64,000 nucleotides of DNA from Geothermobacter ehrlichii (lineage in GTDB: Bacteria; Desulfobacterota; Desulfuromonadia; Desulfuromonadales; Geothermobacteraceae), in the NCBI RefSeq assembly GCF_008124615.1, contig NZ_VNIB01000014.1:1-64000 (forward strand), written 5' to 3'. Shown here in pieces: positions 53,762 through 63,914 of the stretch. Positions within the stretch are counted from its first letter, which is position 1; the number at the start of each line of letters is the position of its first letter. The translations under genes and the position numbers were made by a program. Below the pieces are notes generated by a model. The model had not been told where the DNA came from. It saw only the letters and a list, made by a program, of their open reading frames with translations, and searched no databases.

Positions 53762-55303
53762 ATGATCATTCAGTGCGAAGCCTGTCAGACCCGCTTTCGG
53801 CTGGCCGAAGAGAAACTCAAGCCCGGGGGAGTGAAGGTACGCTGTTCGCGCTGTGGAAAGATCTTCGCCGTTCCTGGTCCGTCCAAGCCGCCGGCAGCGC
53901 CACCCAAACCGGCGCAACCGCCGTCCGAGCCGCGGCCGGAAACGGCAAAAAAAGCAAGTAACGCCCCGGCCGAAAGCGGAGGCACCGACAGGACGGCAGC
54001 GGAAACCGGCGGAGACGAATTCGATTTCGACGAATTCAACATGGAGAGCTTCGACGAGGAGCCGACGGCCGAAACGCCGGCCCCCTCAGCGGCCGGCTTC
54101 GCCGATATCGGCGACGAGCTGCCCGACCTCGACCTGCCCGACGATTTTTCTTTCGACGACGAACCGGGCCAGAAGACCGACAGCACCTTCGACACGTCAG
54201 CCGACCAGGCGGAGTCAGGCAGCGGCGATGACCTGCTGGCCGATTTTTCTCCGGATGACCTGCTCGACGAAACGGAAAGGCTGGACGCGCCGGTGCCTGT
54301 CGACATGCCCGAGATGGACGACATCTTTTCCAGCGACAACCAGCAGGGGCACTGGGATGCATCGGCCATCGAACCGGGAGAGCCGCACATCGGCGGCGAC
54401 CTCGGCAAGACCTACGAGATGGGCGACGATCTGTCCAGCCTGCCGGAAGTCGACTTCCCCGACCCGGGCGAAATCGACCAGATCGACCTTGACGCCGAGG
54501 AATCTCCCGGCATCGATCTCGACGCTGCCCCCTCGCTGGAACTGGGAATCGACGACGCAAAAACGGCTGTCGACGACACACCGCCGGCTGACGACTTCGT
54601 GTTCGAGGAAGAACCGGCAGCCGAGCCCCCGCCGACGGAGCCCGTCCCGACACGGCCGACAGCCGAAACGACGGCGGATCCCCCGGCCCGCAAGAGAACG
54701 TCTGCTGCGACGCCGCGAACCGGTCGCGCCCAACCGGGACTGAACCGCCGGCGCAAGAAGAAAAAGAGCCGGGCGCTTCCGCTCTTTCTGCTGTTCCTGC
54801 TCGTGCTTGCCGGCGCCTACGCCTATCTCGCCGACCGGCAGGGGACCTGGGATCCGGTGATCCTGGCCGGCCACCTGCAGCAGATGATCGACAAAAGGCC
54901 GCCGGAAGACCCGACGGCGCACATCGAGTTGCGCAACCTGAAGGGATTTTTCGTCACCAACCAGAGCGCCGGCCAGATCTTTGCCATCTCCGGCGAAGCG
55001 GTCAACCGCTACCGGACGACCCGTTCGGCGATGGTCGTCAAGGGGATCATCTACGATCGCAAGGGGAAACCGGTGGTGCAACAAAAGGCCTTTTGCGGCA
55101 ATCCACTCGACGAAGCGGCCCTGCGCACCCTTCCATACTCGAAGATCGAGGAATCGATGAACAACCAGTTCGGCGATTCCCTCTCCAACCTCGACGTCGC
55201 GCCGGGCAAGGCCGTCCCCTTCACCATCGTCTTCAGGAACCTGCCGGGTGAAGTGGCCGAGTTCACCGTGGTGGTCGTCGACTCGCGACCGGGCACGCAA
55301 TAG
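53762..55303 (+). CDS. MJ0042 zinc-ribbon and DUF3426 protein
   Basis: In this 513-residue protein, residues about 1-40 form a zinc ribbon (CEACQTRFR, then CSRCGKIF). Residues 40-340 are a long acidic, Pro/Asp-rich disordered linker. A membrane helix follows (LPLFLLFLLVLAGAYAYLA), and residues 390-513 are a DUF3426 domain (LRNLKGFFVTNQSAGQIFAI, GKAVPFTIVFRNLPGEVAEF). AAGGAGGGG precedes the ATG. Such proteins are common in Myxococcota and Desulfuromonadia; role unknown, perhaps envelope regulation. Confidence 0.85.
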   Translation: MIIQCEACQTRFRLAEEKLKPGGVKVRCSRCGKIFAVPGPSKPPAAPPKPAQPPSEPRPETAKKASNAPAESGGTDRTAAETGGDEFDFDEFNMESFDEEPTAETPAPSAAGFADIGDELPDLDLPDDFSFDDEPGQKTDSTFDTSADQAESGSGDDLLADFSPDDLLDETERLDAPVPVDMPEMDDIFSSDNQQGHWDASAIEPGEPHIGGDLGKTYEMGDDLSSLPEVDFPDPGEIDQIDLDAEESPGIDLDAAPSLELGIDDAKTAVDDTPPADDFVFEEEPAAEPPPTEPVPTRPTAETTADPPARKRTSAATPRTGRAQPGLNRRRKKKKSRALPLFLLFLLVLAGAYAYLADRQGTWDPVILAGHLQQMIDKRPPEDPTAHIELRNLKGFFVTNQSAGQIFAISGEAVNRYRTTRSAMVVKGIIYDRKGKPVVQQKAFCGNPLDEAALRTLPYSKIEESMNNQFGDSLSNLDVAPGKAVPFTIVFRNLPGEVAEFTVVVVDSRPGTQ

Positions 55304-55329
55304 CAACAATCCATGCTTCCGCACACAAC

Positions 55330-55360
55330 AAAACGGCCGCCTGTTTCAGGCGGCCGTTTT
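55330..55360. terminator. Bidirectional terminator between DUF3426 gene and ferredoxin
   Basis: The perfect stem AAAACGGCCGCCTG has a TTT loop and its inverse, flanked by As on the left and Ts on the right. It serves the two convergent genes. Confidence 0.85.
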
Positions 55361-55386
55361 GCATCGGCACTTTGCCGGAACTCCGC

Positions 55387-55761
<375 letters not shown>

Positions 55762-55853
55762 TTAGTCAAATCTTTTTTTGGCAGAGGCAAACATTTCTGC
55801 ATTCAGGGAGAGCGCGACTCCGGTCGCCAAATCGTGGGAGGAGGTTTCATACA

Positions 55854-57119
55854 ATGGATATTCTGGCATTGAATTGCGGCAGTTCGTCGGTCAAGTACCA
55901 GCTCTACGACTGGGAAAAGAAGGAAGTCATCGCCAAGGGGATGGTCGAGAGGGTCACCATCGGCGATTCCTTCATCGTCCACGAGGTTCCGGGACGCGAG
56001 ACCTATCGCGAAGAGTACGAATGTCCGGACCACAAGGTCGCCATCCACCTGATCGTCAAGATCCTGACCGACCCCGAGTACGGCGTCCTCGAGGACATGA
56101 GCGGCATCAGCGCCGTCGGCCACCGCGTGGTGCATGGCGGCGAGAAATTCACCCGCTCGGTACTGATCGACGACGCGGTGCTCGAGGCGATCAAGGAAGT
56201 GCAGCACCTGGCGCCATTGCACAATCCGCCGAACATCGCCGGCATCGAGGCTGCCCAGGCCAACCTGCCCGACGTGCCGCACGTGGCCATCTTCGACACC
56301 GCGTTCCACCAGACCATGCCCGAGCACGCCTACATGTACCCCCTGCCCCACGAGTGGTACGAAAAATACGGCGTCCGCCGCTACGGTTTTCACGGCACGA
56401 GCCACCTCTACGTCTCCAAGCGGGCGGCGGTGCTGCTCGGCAAGGAGCCGAAGGACTGCAACCTCATCACCATGCACATCGGTAACGGCGTTTCGCACAC
56501 CGCCATCAAGGGCGGGATCTCCGTCGACACCTCCATGGGCCTTACGCCGCTGGAGGGCGCGGTGATGGGAACCCGCTGCGGCGACATCGATCCGGCCATC
56601 CCCCTCTTCATCCAGCAGGTGGAAAACCTCGGGCCGAAAGAGGTCGACACCATTCTCAACAAGAAATCGGGCATTCTCGGTATCACCGGCCAGTACACCG
56701 ACCGGCGCGACGTTCTCGAGGGGGTCGAAAACGGGGACGAGCGCTGCAAGCTGGCGCTCGAGATCGAGGCCTACCGGCTGAAGAAATACATCGGCGCCTA
56801 CTGCGCCGTTCTCGGCCGGCTCGACGCCGTGGTCTTCACCGCCGGCGTCGGGGAGATGGCCTGGAAAATCCGGGAAAAGGCCCTGGAGGACCTGGAGCAC
56901 ATCGGCATCAAGCTCGACCGGGAGAAGAACCGCAACACCATGACCCGCAAGAAGGAGTCGGTCATCTCGACGCCCGATTCGCCGGTCAAGGTCTTCGTCA
57001 TCCCCACCGACGAGGAGCTGGTCTTTACCGAGGACGTGGTCGCCATCCTGGAAGAGACCTACACCGACCACATGAATTTCACCTATTCCTTCTCGTCGAA
57101 GGATTTCCAGCGCAAGTAA
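55854..57119 (+). CDS. ackA: Acetate kinase
   Basis: This 421-residue enzyme converts acetyl-phosphate and ADP to acetate and ATP (or the reverse for acetate use). Family signatures: DILALNCGSSSVKYQLYD at the start, YGFHGTSH around the catalytic region, MHIGNGVSHTAIKGG and MGTRCGDIDPAI. GGGAGGAGG precedes the ATG. The usual partner pta lies 1.2 kb downstream but is separated by an opposite-strand tonB-like gene. Confidence 0.97.
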   Translation: MDILALNCGSSSVKYQLYDWEKKEVIAKGMVERVTIGDSFIVHEVPGRETYREEYECPDHKVAIHLIVKILTDPEYGVLEDMSGISAVGHRVVHGGEKFTRSVLIDDAVLEAIKEVQHLAPLHNPPNIAGIEAAQANLPDVPHVAIFDTAFHQTMPEHAYMYPLPHEWYEKYGVRRYGFHGTSHLYVSKRAAVLLGKEPKDCNLITMHIGNGVSHTAIKGGISVDTSMGLTPLEGAVMGTRCGDIDPAIPLFIQQVENLGPKEVDTILNKKSGILGITGQYTDRRDVLEGVENGDERCKLALEIEAYRLKKYIGAYCAVLGRLDAVVFTAGVGEMAWKIREKALEDLEHIGIKLDREKNRNTMTRKKESVISTPDSPVKVFVIPTDEELVFTEDVVAILEETYTDHMNFTYSFSSKDFQRK

Positions 57120-57137
57120 CCGGACAGTGGACAACAG

Positions 57138-57169
57138 CCCGGGGCCGGCGGCAAGCCGTCGGCCCCGGG
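57138..57169 (+). terminator. Strong hairpin after ackA
   Basis: CCCGGGGCCGGCGG pairs with CCGTCGGCCCCGGG (one G-T pair, loop CAAG). No long T-run follows, so it may stall transcription or stabilise the mRNA rather than terminate alone. Confidence 0.45.
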
Positions 57170-57191
57170 TGAAACCGCGCCCCGGCAGCGC

Positions 57192-58115
57192 CTACTGGCC
57201 GTAAATGTCGGCTCCGCGAACCCGGCTGCGTTTCAGGTCGTAGCGGAACCAGGCCTTGACAGTCAGGCGCTTTCCCGGATAGACGCTCGGCAGCGGCCCG
57301 TAGGGAGCCCCCTTGCGCACCGCCGCCAGGGCGGCCCGATCGAGGGCACGGGTCCCCGAAGAACGCAACAATTCGACTTTTACCACCTCTCCCTGGCGGT
57401 CGAAGGTCATGCGCAACAGGCAGCGCCCTTCACGCCCCTGGCGTACGGCGCTCGACGGGTAGTTCCAGACATTGTAGATGTTGTCCCGCAACCGCTGAAA
57501 GAAGGAGAAGAGCAGATCCTGCTCGGTGTCGAGCCAGACCTCGTCCCCCACGGCCACATCGGAGCGCTCCTTGCGCCGCCACTCACTGTCGAGACGGGCA
57601 ACCGTCGCGTCCGGCAGCTGAAGCAGGGACTCGACGTCGGGCAACGGCCGCGCCTGGTCGCCGGTTTTGGTCCGCTGCTCCTTTTCGGCCGGCACAACCG
57701 GCGCAGGGGCCTTCGGCACCTTGACCGTAGAGGAGACGGTGGGGCTTTGCGCGGCGGGCTTTCCCTTTCTAGGCTGCGGGGCGACCATTTTCGGCCGGGG
57801 CCTGGCGGCCGGCGGCGCCGGTGCATCCGGTCGTCGGTCCTCGGGACTGTCACCACGTGGTGCGGTTTCCCGTTCGACCACCTGGTTGCGCGCCGCCAGG
57901 CGCTTTGCCGGCTTTTTGCGCGGCCTGTCGAGCTCGGGTCGCACGGGCAGGTCGAGTTCGCGCGGCAACATACGGACCACGATCCGCTCCGGAACCCTCA
58001 CCTTGGGCGCGAAGGGGTCGAGATTCCTGGTCAGGTAGAGAAAAACCAGGTGGAGCAAAAGGGAGAGAAGCAGGGCTCCCCAGAGCAGATTCTGTTGGCT
58101 TCGGTTCCGGTTCAT
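57192..58115 (-). CDS. TonB-family energy transducer
   Basis: The 307-residue protein has a short cytoplasmic start and one membrane helix (LLWGALLLSLLLHLVFLYL), then a long Pro/Lys/Arg-rich periplasmic spacer (about 60-190) and a C-terminal TonB/TolA domain (YNVWNYPSSAVRQGREGRCL, VEVKVELLRSSGTRALDRAA region). It passes proton-motive force to outer-membrane receptors. Start MNRNRSQQNL. No exbBD genes are adjacent, so partners lie elsewhere. Confidence 0.85.
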   Translation of the reverse strand: MNRNRSQQNLLWGALLLSLLLHLVFLYLTRNLDPFAPKVRVPERIVVRMLPRELDLPVRPELDRPRKKPAKRLAARNQVVERETAPRGDSPEDRRPDAPAPPAARPRPKMVAPQPRKGKPAAQSPTVSSTVKVPKAPAPVVPAEKEQRTKTGDQARPLPDVESLLQLPDATVARLDSEWRRKERSDVAVGDEVWLDTEQDLLFSFFQRLRDNIYNVWNYPSSAVRQGREGRCLLRMTFDRQGEVVKVELLRSSGTRALDRAALAAVRKGAPYGPLPSVYPGKRLTVKAWFRYDLKRSRVRGADIYGQ

Positions 58116-58277
58116 GCACGATATCCAGGCGGGCAAATCCCACCGGAATTATAACCGAAGCGTTCGAAAAAAGGGTGATTTTTGCCGTGGCGGAAACAGA
58201 TTTCCGCCACGGCATGTTCAACCGGCCGACAGTTTACCGAATCTTGTCAGCTCAGTCAGAAAAAGGAGGTACGTGTC

Positions 58278-59279
58278 ATGCATTTGGTGGAGAGAATCAA
58301 GAACAAGGCCCGAGAGAACGTGCAGACGGTGGTCCTGCCCGAGGGCTATGACGACCGGATGATCGAGGCCGCCGGCCGCATCGTAGGCGATGGACTGGCC
58401 AGGGTCATCCTGCTGGGCAGGCCGGAAGCGCTGCAGACCAGGGCGACGGAACTCGGCGCCTCCCTGGAAGGCGTCACCCTGGTCGATCCCGCCACTTCCG
58501 ACAAACTGGACGCCTATGTCGCCGAGCTGGTCCGTCTGCGCGAAAAGAAGGGGATGACCGCCGAACAGGCCCGGCAGACCCTGACCGCCGAAGACAACCT
58601 CTTCTTCGGCGCCATGATGGTCCGCCAGGGCGACGCCGGCGGCATGGTCGCCGGCGCCTACAACACCACCGGCGACGTGCTGCGGGCGGCCTTTCAGGTC
58701 ATCGGCACCGCCGCCGGCATCAAGACCGTCTCCTCGGTCTTTCTGATGGTGACCAAAACCCCCGAGTTCGGAGAAAACGGCACCATCTGCTTCGCCGACT
58801 GCGCCGTCAACCCCAATCCCGACGCCCAGGCGCTGGCGGAAATCGCCGTATCCACTGCCGCCAGTTGCAAGAGTTTTCTCGGCGTCGAGGCCCGCGTCGC
58901 CATGCTCTCCTTCTCGACCAAGGGCAGCGCCAGACATCCCGACTGCGACAAGGTGCTCAAGGCGCTGGAAATCGCCAGAGAGATGGCGCCCGAGCTGCAG
59001 ATCGACGGCGAGCTGCAGGCCGATGCGGCGCTGGTGCCCAGGGTCGGCGCCAAGAAGGCCCCTGAATCGACGGTGGCCGGCAAGGCCAACGTGCTGGTCT
59101 TTCCCGACCTCGACGCCGGCAACATCGGCTACAAGCTGGTCGAGCGACTGGCCGGCGCCGAAGCGGTCGGACCGATCATCCAGGGGCTGGCCAAGCCGGT
59201 CAACGACCTTTCCCGTGGCTGCAGCGTCGACGACATCGTTTCCGTCGCCGCCATCACCGCCGTGCAGGCGCAGGCCTAG
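58278..59279 (+). CDS. pta: Phosphate acetyltransferase
   Basis: This 333-residue enzyme interconverts acetyl-CoA and acetyl-phosphate, feeding AckA. It is the catalytic PTA_PTB domain alone, without the DRTGG/P-loop extension of long Pta. Signatures: [39 protein letters not shown], and [29 protein letters not shown] lies 8 nt before the ATG; an upstream in-frame TTG start was rejected. Confidence 0.95.
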   Translation: MHLVERIKNKARENVQTVVLPEGYDDRMIEAAGRIVGDGLARVILLGRPEALQTRATELGASLEGVTLVDPATSDKLDAYVAELVRLREKKGMTAEQARQTLTAEDNLFFGAMMVRQGDAGGMVAGAYNTTGDVLRAAFQVIGTAAGIKTVSSVFLMVTKTPEFGENGTICFADCAVNPNPDAQALAEIAVSTAASCKSFLGVEARVAMLSFSTKGSARHPDCDKVLKALEIAREMAPELQIDGELQADAALVPRVGAKKAPESTVAGKANVLVFPDLDAGNIGYKLVERLAGAEAVGPIIQGLAKPVNDLSRGCSVDDIVSVAAITAVQAQA

Positions 59280-59305
59280 CACCCTCATAGATCCAGGTGT
59301 TCCAG

Positions 59306-59343
59306 CAACAAGGGCCGGTGGGTTGTCCCACCGGCCCTTGTTG
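59306..59343. terminator. Bidirectional terminator between pta and gcvPB
   Basis: The 17-bp perfect stem CAACAAGGGCCGGTGGG, loop TTGT, is followed by TTTGTAT on the plus strand. It separates the convergent genes. Confidence 0.8.
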
Positions 59344-59391
59344 TTTGTATCCTGCGCTCAGTACCGCAAAACAGCCTTTACCCTGCCTCCT

Positions 59392-60858
59392 CTATTCCGA
59401 CGGTCCCCAACACAGGCACGGCTGGCGAGCCGCCCGCGTCTCGTCGAGACGCCCGGTCCGGGTGCAGCGCGGCGCCTCGTGCAGCAGGTCGGGGTTTTCC
59501 TCCGACTCGCGGGCGATGGCCAGCATGGCGTCGCAGAATTCGTCGAGCACCTGCTTGCTTTCGGTTTCGGTCGGCTCGATCATGATGGCGCCGTGCACCA
59601 CCAGCGGAAAATAGATGGTCGGCGGGTGGTAGCCGTAGTCGATCAGCCGCTTGGCCAGATCGAGGGTGTGGCAGTCGCCGCCGAGCTGACGGTCGGAAAA
59701 GACCACCTCGTGCAGCGAGCGCTGCCTGTACGGAAGGTGGAAGGTCTCCTCCAGCCGGGCGCGGATATAGTTGGCGTTGAGCACCGCCAGTTCGCTGACC
59801 CGTTTCAGGCCGTCGCCGCCCATGCTGCGCAGATAGGCCCAGGCACGGATCATTACCCCGAAATTGCCATTGAAGGAACGCAGCCGGCCGATCGATTGCG
59901 GCCGGTCGGCGTCGAGGCGGTAGCCCTCGTCGGTCTTCACCACCACCGGCGCCGGCAGAAACGGCTCCAGACACTTGGCCACACCGACGGCGCCGGCGCC
60001 TGGCCCGCCGCCGCCATGGGGCGTGGAAAAGGTCTTGTGCAGGTTGAAGTGCATGACATCGATGCCCATGTCACCGGGCCGGGCGATGCCCATCAGGGCG
60101 TTGAGGTTGGCGCCGTCGCAGTAGACCAGGCCGCCACCCTGGTGAACGATGTCGCAGATTTCGCGGATGTGGGTTTCGAACAGCCCCAGGGTGTTGGGGT
60201 TGGTCACCATCAGGCCGGCGACGCTGTCATCCATGTGCTCGCGCACCACCTCCGGCGTCAGCACGCCCCGGTCGCTGCTGGCGATGGGCACCACCTCGAA
60301 ACCGCAGAGGGCGGCGGTGGCCGGATTGGTGCCGTGGGCGGTATCGGGAATCAGCACCCTGGTGCGTCCGCCGCCGCGGGATTCGTGCCAGGCCCGGATC
60401 ATCAGCATCCCGGCCAGCTCGCCGTGGGCGCCGGCCGCCGGTTGCAGGGTGACGGCGGAAAATCCGGAAACCTCGGCCAGCCCCTGCTGCAGCTGGTACA
60501 TCAGCTCCAGCGCCCCCTGGCTGAGGTGGTCGGGCGTCATCGGGTGCAGGTCGGCCAGTCCCGGACGCCGGCAGGCCACCTCGTTGACCTTGGGGTTGTA
60601 CTTCATGGTGCAGCTGCCCAAAGGATAGAAGCCGGAATCGACGCCGTAGTTCCAGGTCGACAGCCGGGTGAAGTGGCGCACCACGTCGACCTCGGACAGC
60701 TCGGGAAAACCCTCCACCTCGTCGCGGACCAGACCGTCGGGCAGACTGGCCGGCGGCACGTCGAGCTCCGGCAAGCTGTAGCCCCGACGTCCGGGAGTGG
60801 AAACTTCGAAGATCAGGTTCTCGTTGAGAACCAGGCCGCGGGTTCCGACGCGACTCAT
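59392..60858 (-). CDS. gcvPB: Glycine decarboxylase P protein, subunit 2
   Basis: This 488-residue PLP-containing half of the two-subunit P protein decarboxylates glycine and passes the aminomethyl group to lipoyl-GcvH. The PLP lysine lies in FNLHKTFSTPHGGGGPG. Other motifs: NENLIFEVSTPGRRGYSLPE, PLGSCTMKYNPK and AAGAHGELAGMLMIRAW. Its ATG overlaps gcvPA by 4 bp. Last gene of the gcv operon. Confidence 0.97.
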   Translation of the reverse strand: MSRVGTRGLVLNENLIFEVSTPGRRGYSLPELDVPPASLPDGLVRDEVEGFPELSEVDVVRHFTRLSTWNYGVDSGFYPLGSCTMKYNPKVNEVACRRPGLADLHPMTPDHLSQGALELMYQLQQGLAEVSGFSAVTLQPAAGAHGELAGMLMIRAWHESRGGGRTRVLIPDTAHGTNPATAALCGFEVVPIASSDRGVLTPEVVREHMDDSVAGLMVTNPNTLGLFETHIREICDIVHQGGGLVYCDGANLNALMGIARPGDMGIDVMHFNLHKTFSTPHGGGGPGAGAVGVAKCLEPFLPAPVVVKTDEGYRLDADRPQSIGRLRSFNGNFGVMIRAWAYLRSMGGDGLKRVSELAVLNANYIRARLEETFHLPYRQRSLHEVVFSDRQLGGDCHTLDLAKRLIDYGYHPPTIYFPLVVHGAIMIEPTETESKQVLDEFCDAMLAIARESEENPDLLHEAPRCTRTGRLDETRAARQPCLCWGPSE

Positions 60859-62204
60859 GCCGTACCTCCTTTCAGCCCGGCTACCAGCCGGTCGATATCC
60901 TCCCGCCGGTTCTGCTCGGTGACACAGATCAGCAGCCGGTTGCTCATGGCAGGATCGAACCGCCCCAGATCGACACCGCCGAGAATGCCCTCACGCTCCA
61001 GACGCGCCAGCAGTTCGGCCGCCGGCATCGGACATTCGACCACGAACTCGTTGAAGATCGGCGCCGAATGCGGCAGGTTGAAACCGGGCAGCTCGGCGAT
61101 CCGCTCGCGGGCGTAGGCGGCCTTGGCCAGGTTGTGCTCGGCCACCTCCCGAATCCCCTGCTTGCCCATCAGCGACAGGTAGATGGTCACCATCAGGGCG
61201 CACAGTCCCTGGTTGGAACAGATGTTGGACGTCGCCTTCTCCCGCCGGATATGCTGCTCGCGGGTCGACAGGGTCAGCACGAAGCCACGCTGTCCCCGGT
61301 TGTCGACGGTCTCGCCGACCAGCCGTCCGGGCAGCGAGCGGACCGCTTTCTTGCGGGCGGCGAAAAAGCCGACGCCGGGTCCGCCGTAGGAGACCGGCAG
61401 ACCGAAGCTCTGTCCCTCGCCGACGGCGATGTCGGCGCCGCATTCCCCGGGCGACTTGAGCAGGCCGAGAGCAATGCCCTCGGCGGTGGCGGAGACCAGC
61501 ATGGCCTTGCGGGCGTGAACCGGTCCGGCCATCGCCGCCAGCGGCTCGATGACGCCGTAGAAGTTGGGATAGCCGACGATGACCGCCGCGGTGCGGTCGT
61601 CGAGGGCGTCATCAAGCGCCTGCAGATCGGTCTGGCCGCTTGAGTCCAGCGGCAGCCCGACCAGCTCTAGACCGAGATAGCGACAGTAGGCGGCAACGGT
61701 CTGCCGGTATTCGGGATGCAGGCCGTCGGAGATCAGCAGCCGCTTGCGCCGGGTCGCCCGCACCGCCATCAGAGCGGCCTCGGCGGTGGCGGATGCGCCG
61801 TCGTACATGGAGGCGTTGGCGACCTCCATGCCCGTCAGCTGGCAGACGAGGGTCTGGTACTCGAAGATCGCCTGCAGGGTCCCCTGGCTTATTTCCGGCT
61901 GGTAGGGGGTGTAGGCGGTGTAGAATTCACTGCGCGAGGCCAGGTGATCGACCACCGCCGGAATGAAATGATTGTAGGCACCGGCGCCGAGAAACGACGT
62001 CCAGCAGTTCAGCGAAGCGTTCTGCATCGCCAGCCGGTCGAGCTCCCGCATCAGTTCGGCCTCGGAAAGGGCCGGCGGCAGATCGAGCGGTCGATCGAGC
62101 CTGATCGCTTCGGGGACCTCGACGAAGAGATCCTCGACACTCTCGACGCCGATGGTCGCCAGCATCTGCCTGACATCTTCATCGGTATGCGGTAGGTAAC
62201 GCAT
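60855..62204 (-). CDS. gcvPA: Glycine decarboxylase P protein, subunit 1
   Basis: This 449-residue partner of GcvPB has family features MRYLPHTDEDVRQMLATIGV, MQNASLNCWTSFLGAGAYNH, TAYTPYQPEISQGTLQAIFE and ATSNICSNQGLCALMVTIYL. GGAGGTT precedes two consecutive ATGs (62207 and 62204); the second fits the family. It is separated from gcvH by 170 bp containing a large hairpin. Confidence 0.97.
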   Translation of the reverse strand: MRYLPHTDEDVRQMLATIGVESVEDLFVEVPEAIRLDRPLDLPPALSEAELMRELDRLAMQNASLNCWTSFLGAGAYNHFIPAVVDHLASRSEFYTAYTPYQPEISQGTLQAIFEYQTLVCQLTGMEVANASMYDGASATAEAALMAVRATRRKRLLISDGLHPEYRQTVAAYCRYLGLELVGLPLDSSGQTDLQALDDALDDRTAAVIVGYPNFYGVIEPLAAMAGPVHARKAMLVSATAEGIALGLLKSPGECGADIAVGEGQSFGLPVSYGGPGVGFFAARKKAVRSLPGRLVGETVDNRGQRGFVLTLSTREQHIRREKATSNICSNQGLCALMVTIYLSLMGKQGIREVAEHNLAKAAYARERIAELPGFNLPHSAPIFNEFVVECPMPAAELLARLEREGILGGVDLGRFDPAMSNRLLICVTEQNRREDIDRLVAGLKGGTA

Positions 62205-62237
62205 CATAACCTCCGGAAATCTGGTCCTCAACAGGCG

Positions 62238-62273
62238 CAGGCCATGGCCGGAAAGGCTTCCGGCCATGGCCTG
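62238..62273 (-). promoter_or_regulatory. Large hairpin between gcvH and gcvPA
   Basis: The 16-bp perfect stem CAGGCCATGGCCGGAA, 4-nt loop and inverse arm has no T-run. It lies about 35-70 bp before gcvPA in the operon mRNA, so processing or partial attenuation to adjust GcvH:GcvP ratios is plausible. Confidence 0.5.
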
Positions 62274-62375
62274 CGGAGATCGGACAACAACAAGATGGCC
62301 CCGTCAATCCGGCCCAAACCCGCGCCGACCCGAAAGACGCCGGCGGCGAATCGACCGACGGGCACAAGCGCCGGC

Positions 62376-62762
62376 TCAGGCCTCTTCCTCTGTCAGGGCC
62401 TCGTAGGCGTCGGCCTCGAGCAGGTTGTCGAGCTCCGAGGGATCGGAGAGGCGGATCTTGATCATCCAGCCGTCCTCGTAGGGCGAAGTGTTGACCAGCT
62501 CCGGGGTGTCGGGCAGCTCTTCGTTGACCTCGACCACTTCGCCGCTGACCGGTGCGTAGATGTCGGAAACCGCCTTCACCGACTCGACAACGCCGAAAGG
62601 CTTGCCCGCATCGACCTGGGCGCCGACCTCGGGCAGTTCGACAAAGACCACGTCCCCCAGGGCGTCCTGGGCGAAATCGGTGATGCCGACGGTCACGATG
62701 TCGTCCTCCACCAGAACCCACTCATGCTCTTCGGTATACTTCAGCTCTTCCGGGAATTCCAT
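62376..62762 (-). CDS. gcvH: Glycine cleavage system H protein
   Basis: The 128-residue lipoyl-carrier protein has its lipoylated Lys in [18 protein letters not shown]. Start [19 protein letters not shown] is typical. It shuttles the aminomethyl group between P, T and L proteins. Second gene of gcvT-gcvH-gcvPA-gcvPB. Confidence 0.97.
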   Translation of the reverse strand: MEFPEELKYTEEHEWVLVEDDIVTVGITDFAQDALGDVVFVELPEVGAQVDAGKPFGVVESVKAVSDIYAPVSGEVVEVNEELPDTPELVNTSPYEDGWMIKIRLSDPSELDNLLEADAYEALTEEEA

Positions 62763-62813
62763 GCCAGCTCTCCTTGTCTAGACTCGCGAGTACTGAAAAA
62801 CAGGGGCTCCATT

Positions 62814-63914
62814 TCAGGAGCGCCTGTTCTTGATGAACGGGGTTTTGGCCACCCGGCAACCGACCTTGCGGCTGCGGATGCCGATCTGCAGTTCCTTGCC
62901 GACGCTGCTGCACTCCGGCCGAACCAGCGCCAGGGCGATGCCTACCTTGAGGGACGGCGACATGGTGCCGCTGGTCACCACGCCGACCTGTTCGTCGCCG
63001 TCGTAGACCGGGTAGTCCTGGCGGGGGATGCCGGGATCGGTCATCACCAGGCCGACCAGCCGGCGGGGAATCCCCTCCCCTTTCTGCCTGAGCAAAGCTT
63101 CCCGGCCGATGAACGACGGCTTGTCGAGCTTGGTGATCCAGCCCAGGCCGGCCTCGAGCGGCGAAATCTCGGCCGAAATTTCATGGCCGTACAGGGCGTA
63201 TTTCATCTCCAGCCGCAGGGTGTCGCGGGCCCCGAGCCCGCAGGGCTTCATGCCGTCCGCCTCGCCGGCGGCCATCAGGGCCTCCCAGATCGATTCGGCC
63301 GCCTCGCTGGCGAAGTAGAGCTCGAATCCGTCCTCCCCGGTGTAGCCGGTGCGGCTGATGATGGCCGGAACACCCGCCACCTGTCCCTCGGCGAAATGAT
63401 AATACTTTATCGACGGCAGCTCACAACGGGTCAGCCGGGAAAGAATCGCCTCGGCCTTCGGTCCCTGCAGGGCGAGCTGGGCGTAATCGTCGCTCAGGTT
63501 GCGCAGCTCGACGTCGGCAAAGTCGCCCTCATCCAGCACCTGCTGCATCCAGGCGAAATCCTTGTCGGTATTGGCGGCATTGACACAGAAAAGAAAGCGG
63601 TCTGCCGCGAAGCGGTAGAGGGTGACATCGTCGACCACGCCGCCGTGCGGATAACAGATGGCCGAATACTGCACCTGCCCGTCGACCAGCCTGGAAGCGT
63701 CGTTGACGGTCAGCTGCTGGATGTAGTCCAGGGCGCCGGCGCCGCGAACCTCGATTTCTCCCATGTGCGAGACATCGAACAGGCCTGCCGCCGAGCGGGT
63801 GGCGAGATGTTCATCGATGACGCCGGTGTACTGCACCGGCATCTCCCAGCCGCCGAAGTCGACCATGCGGGCGCCGAGTTCGCGGTGGATTCGGTTCAGG
63901 GGGGTCTTCTTCAT
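62814..63914 (-). CDS. gcvT: Glycine cleavage system T protein (aminomethyltransferase)
   Basis: This 366-residue protein transfers the one-carbon unit to tetrahydrofolate and releases ammonia. Family motifs: HRELGARMVDFGGWEMPVQY, FDVSHMGEIEV, RTGYTGEDGFELYF and GLGARDTLRLE. Start MKKTPLNRIH has AAGGAGAG upstream; an ATG nine codons earlier was rejected. First gene of the operon. The window ends 86 bp upstream, so a glycine riboswitch, if present, cannot be judged. Confidence 0.97.
   Translation of the reverse strand: MKKTPLNRIHRELGARMVDFGGWEMPVQYTGVIDEHLATRSAAGLFDVSHMGEIEVRGAGALDYIQQLTVNDASRLVDGQVQYSAICYPHGGVVDDVTLYRFAADRFLFCVNAANTDKDFAWMQQVLDEGDFADVELRNLSDDYAQLALQGPKAEAILSRLTRCELPSIKYYHFAEGQVAGVPAIISRTGYTGEDGFELYFASEAAESIWEALMAAGEADGMKPCGLGARDTLRLEMKYALYGHEISAEISPLEAGLGWITKLDKPSFIGREALLRQKGEGIPRRLVGLVMTDPGIPRQDYPVYDGDEQVGVVTSGTMSPSLKVGIALALVRPECSSVGKELQIGIRSRKVGCRVAKTPFIKNRRS

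Noticed and set aside
59023-61116. 697-codon plus-strand ORF
   Set aside because: It runs antisense across gcvPB and overlaps pta in another frame; it is a GC-rich shadow without family features.
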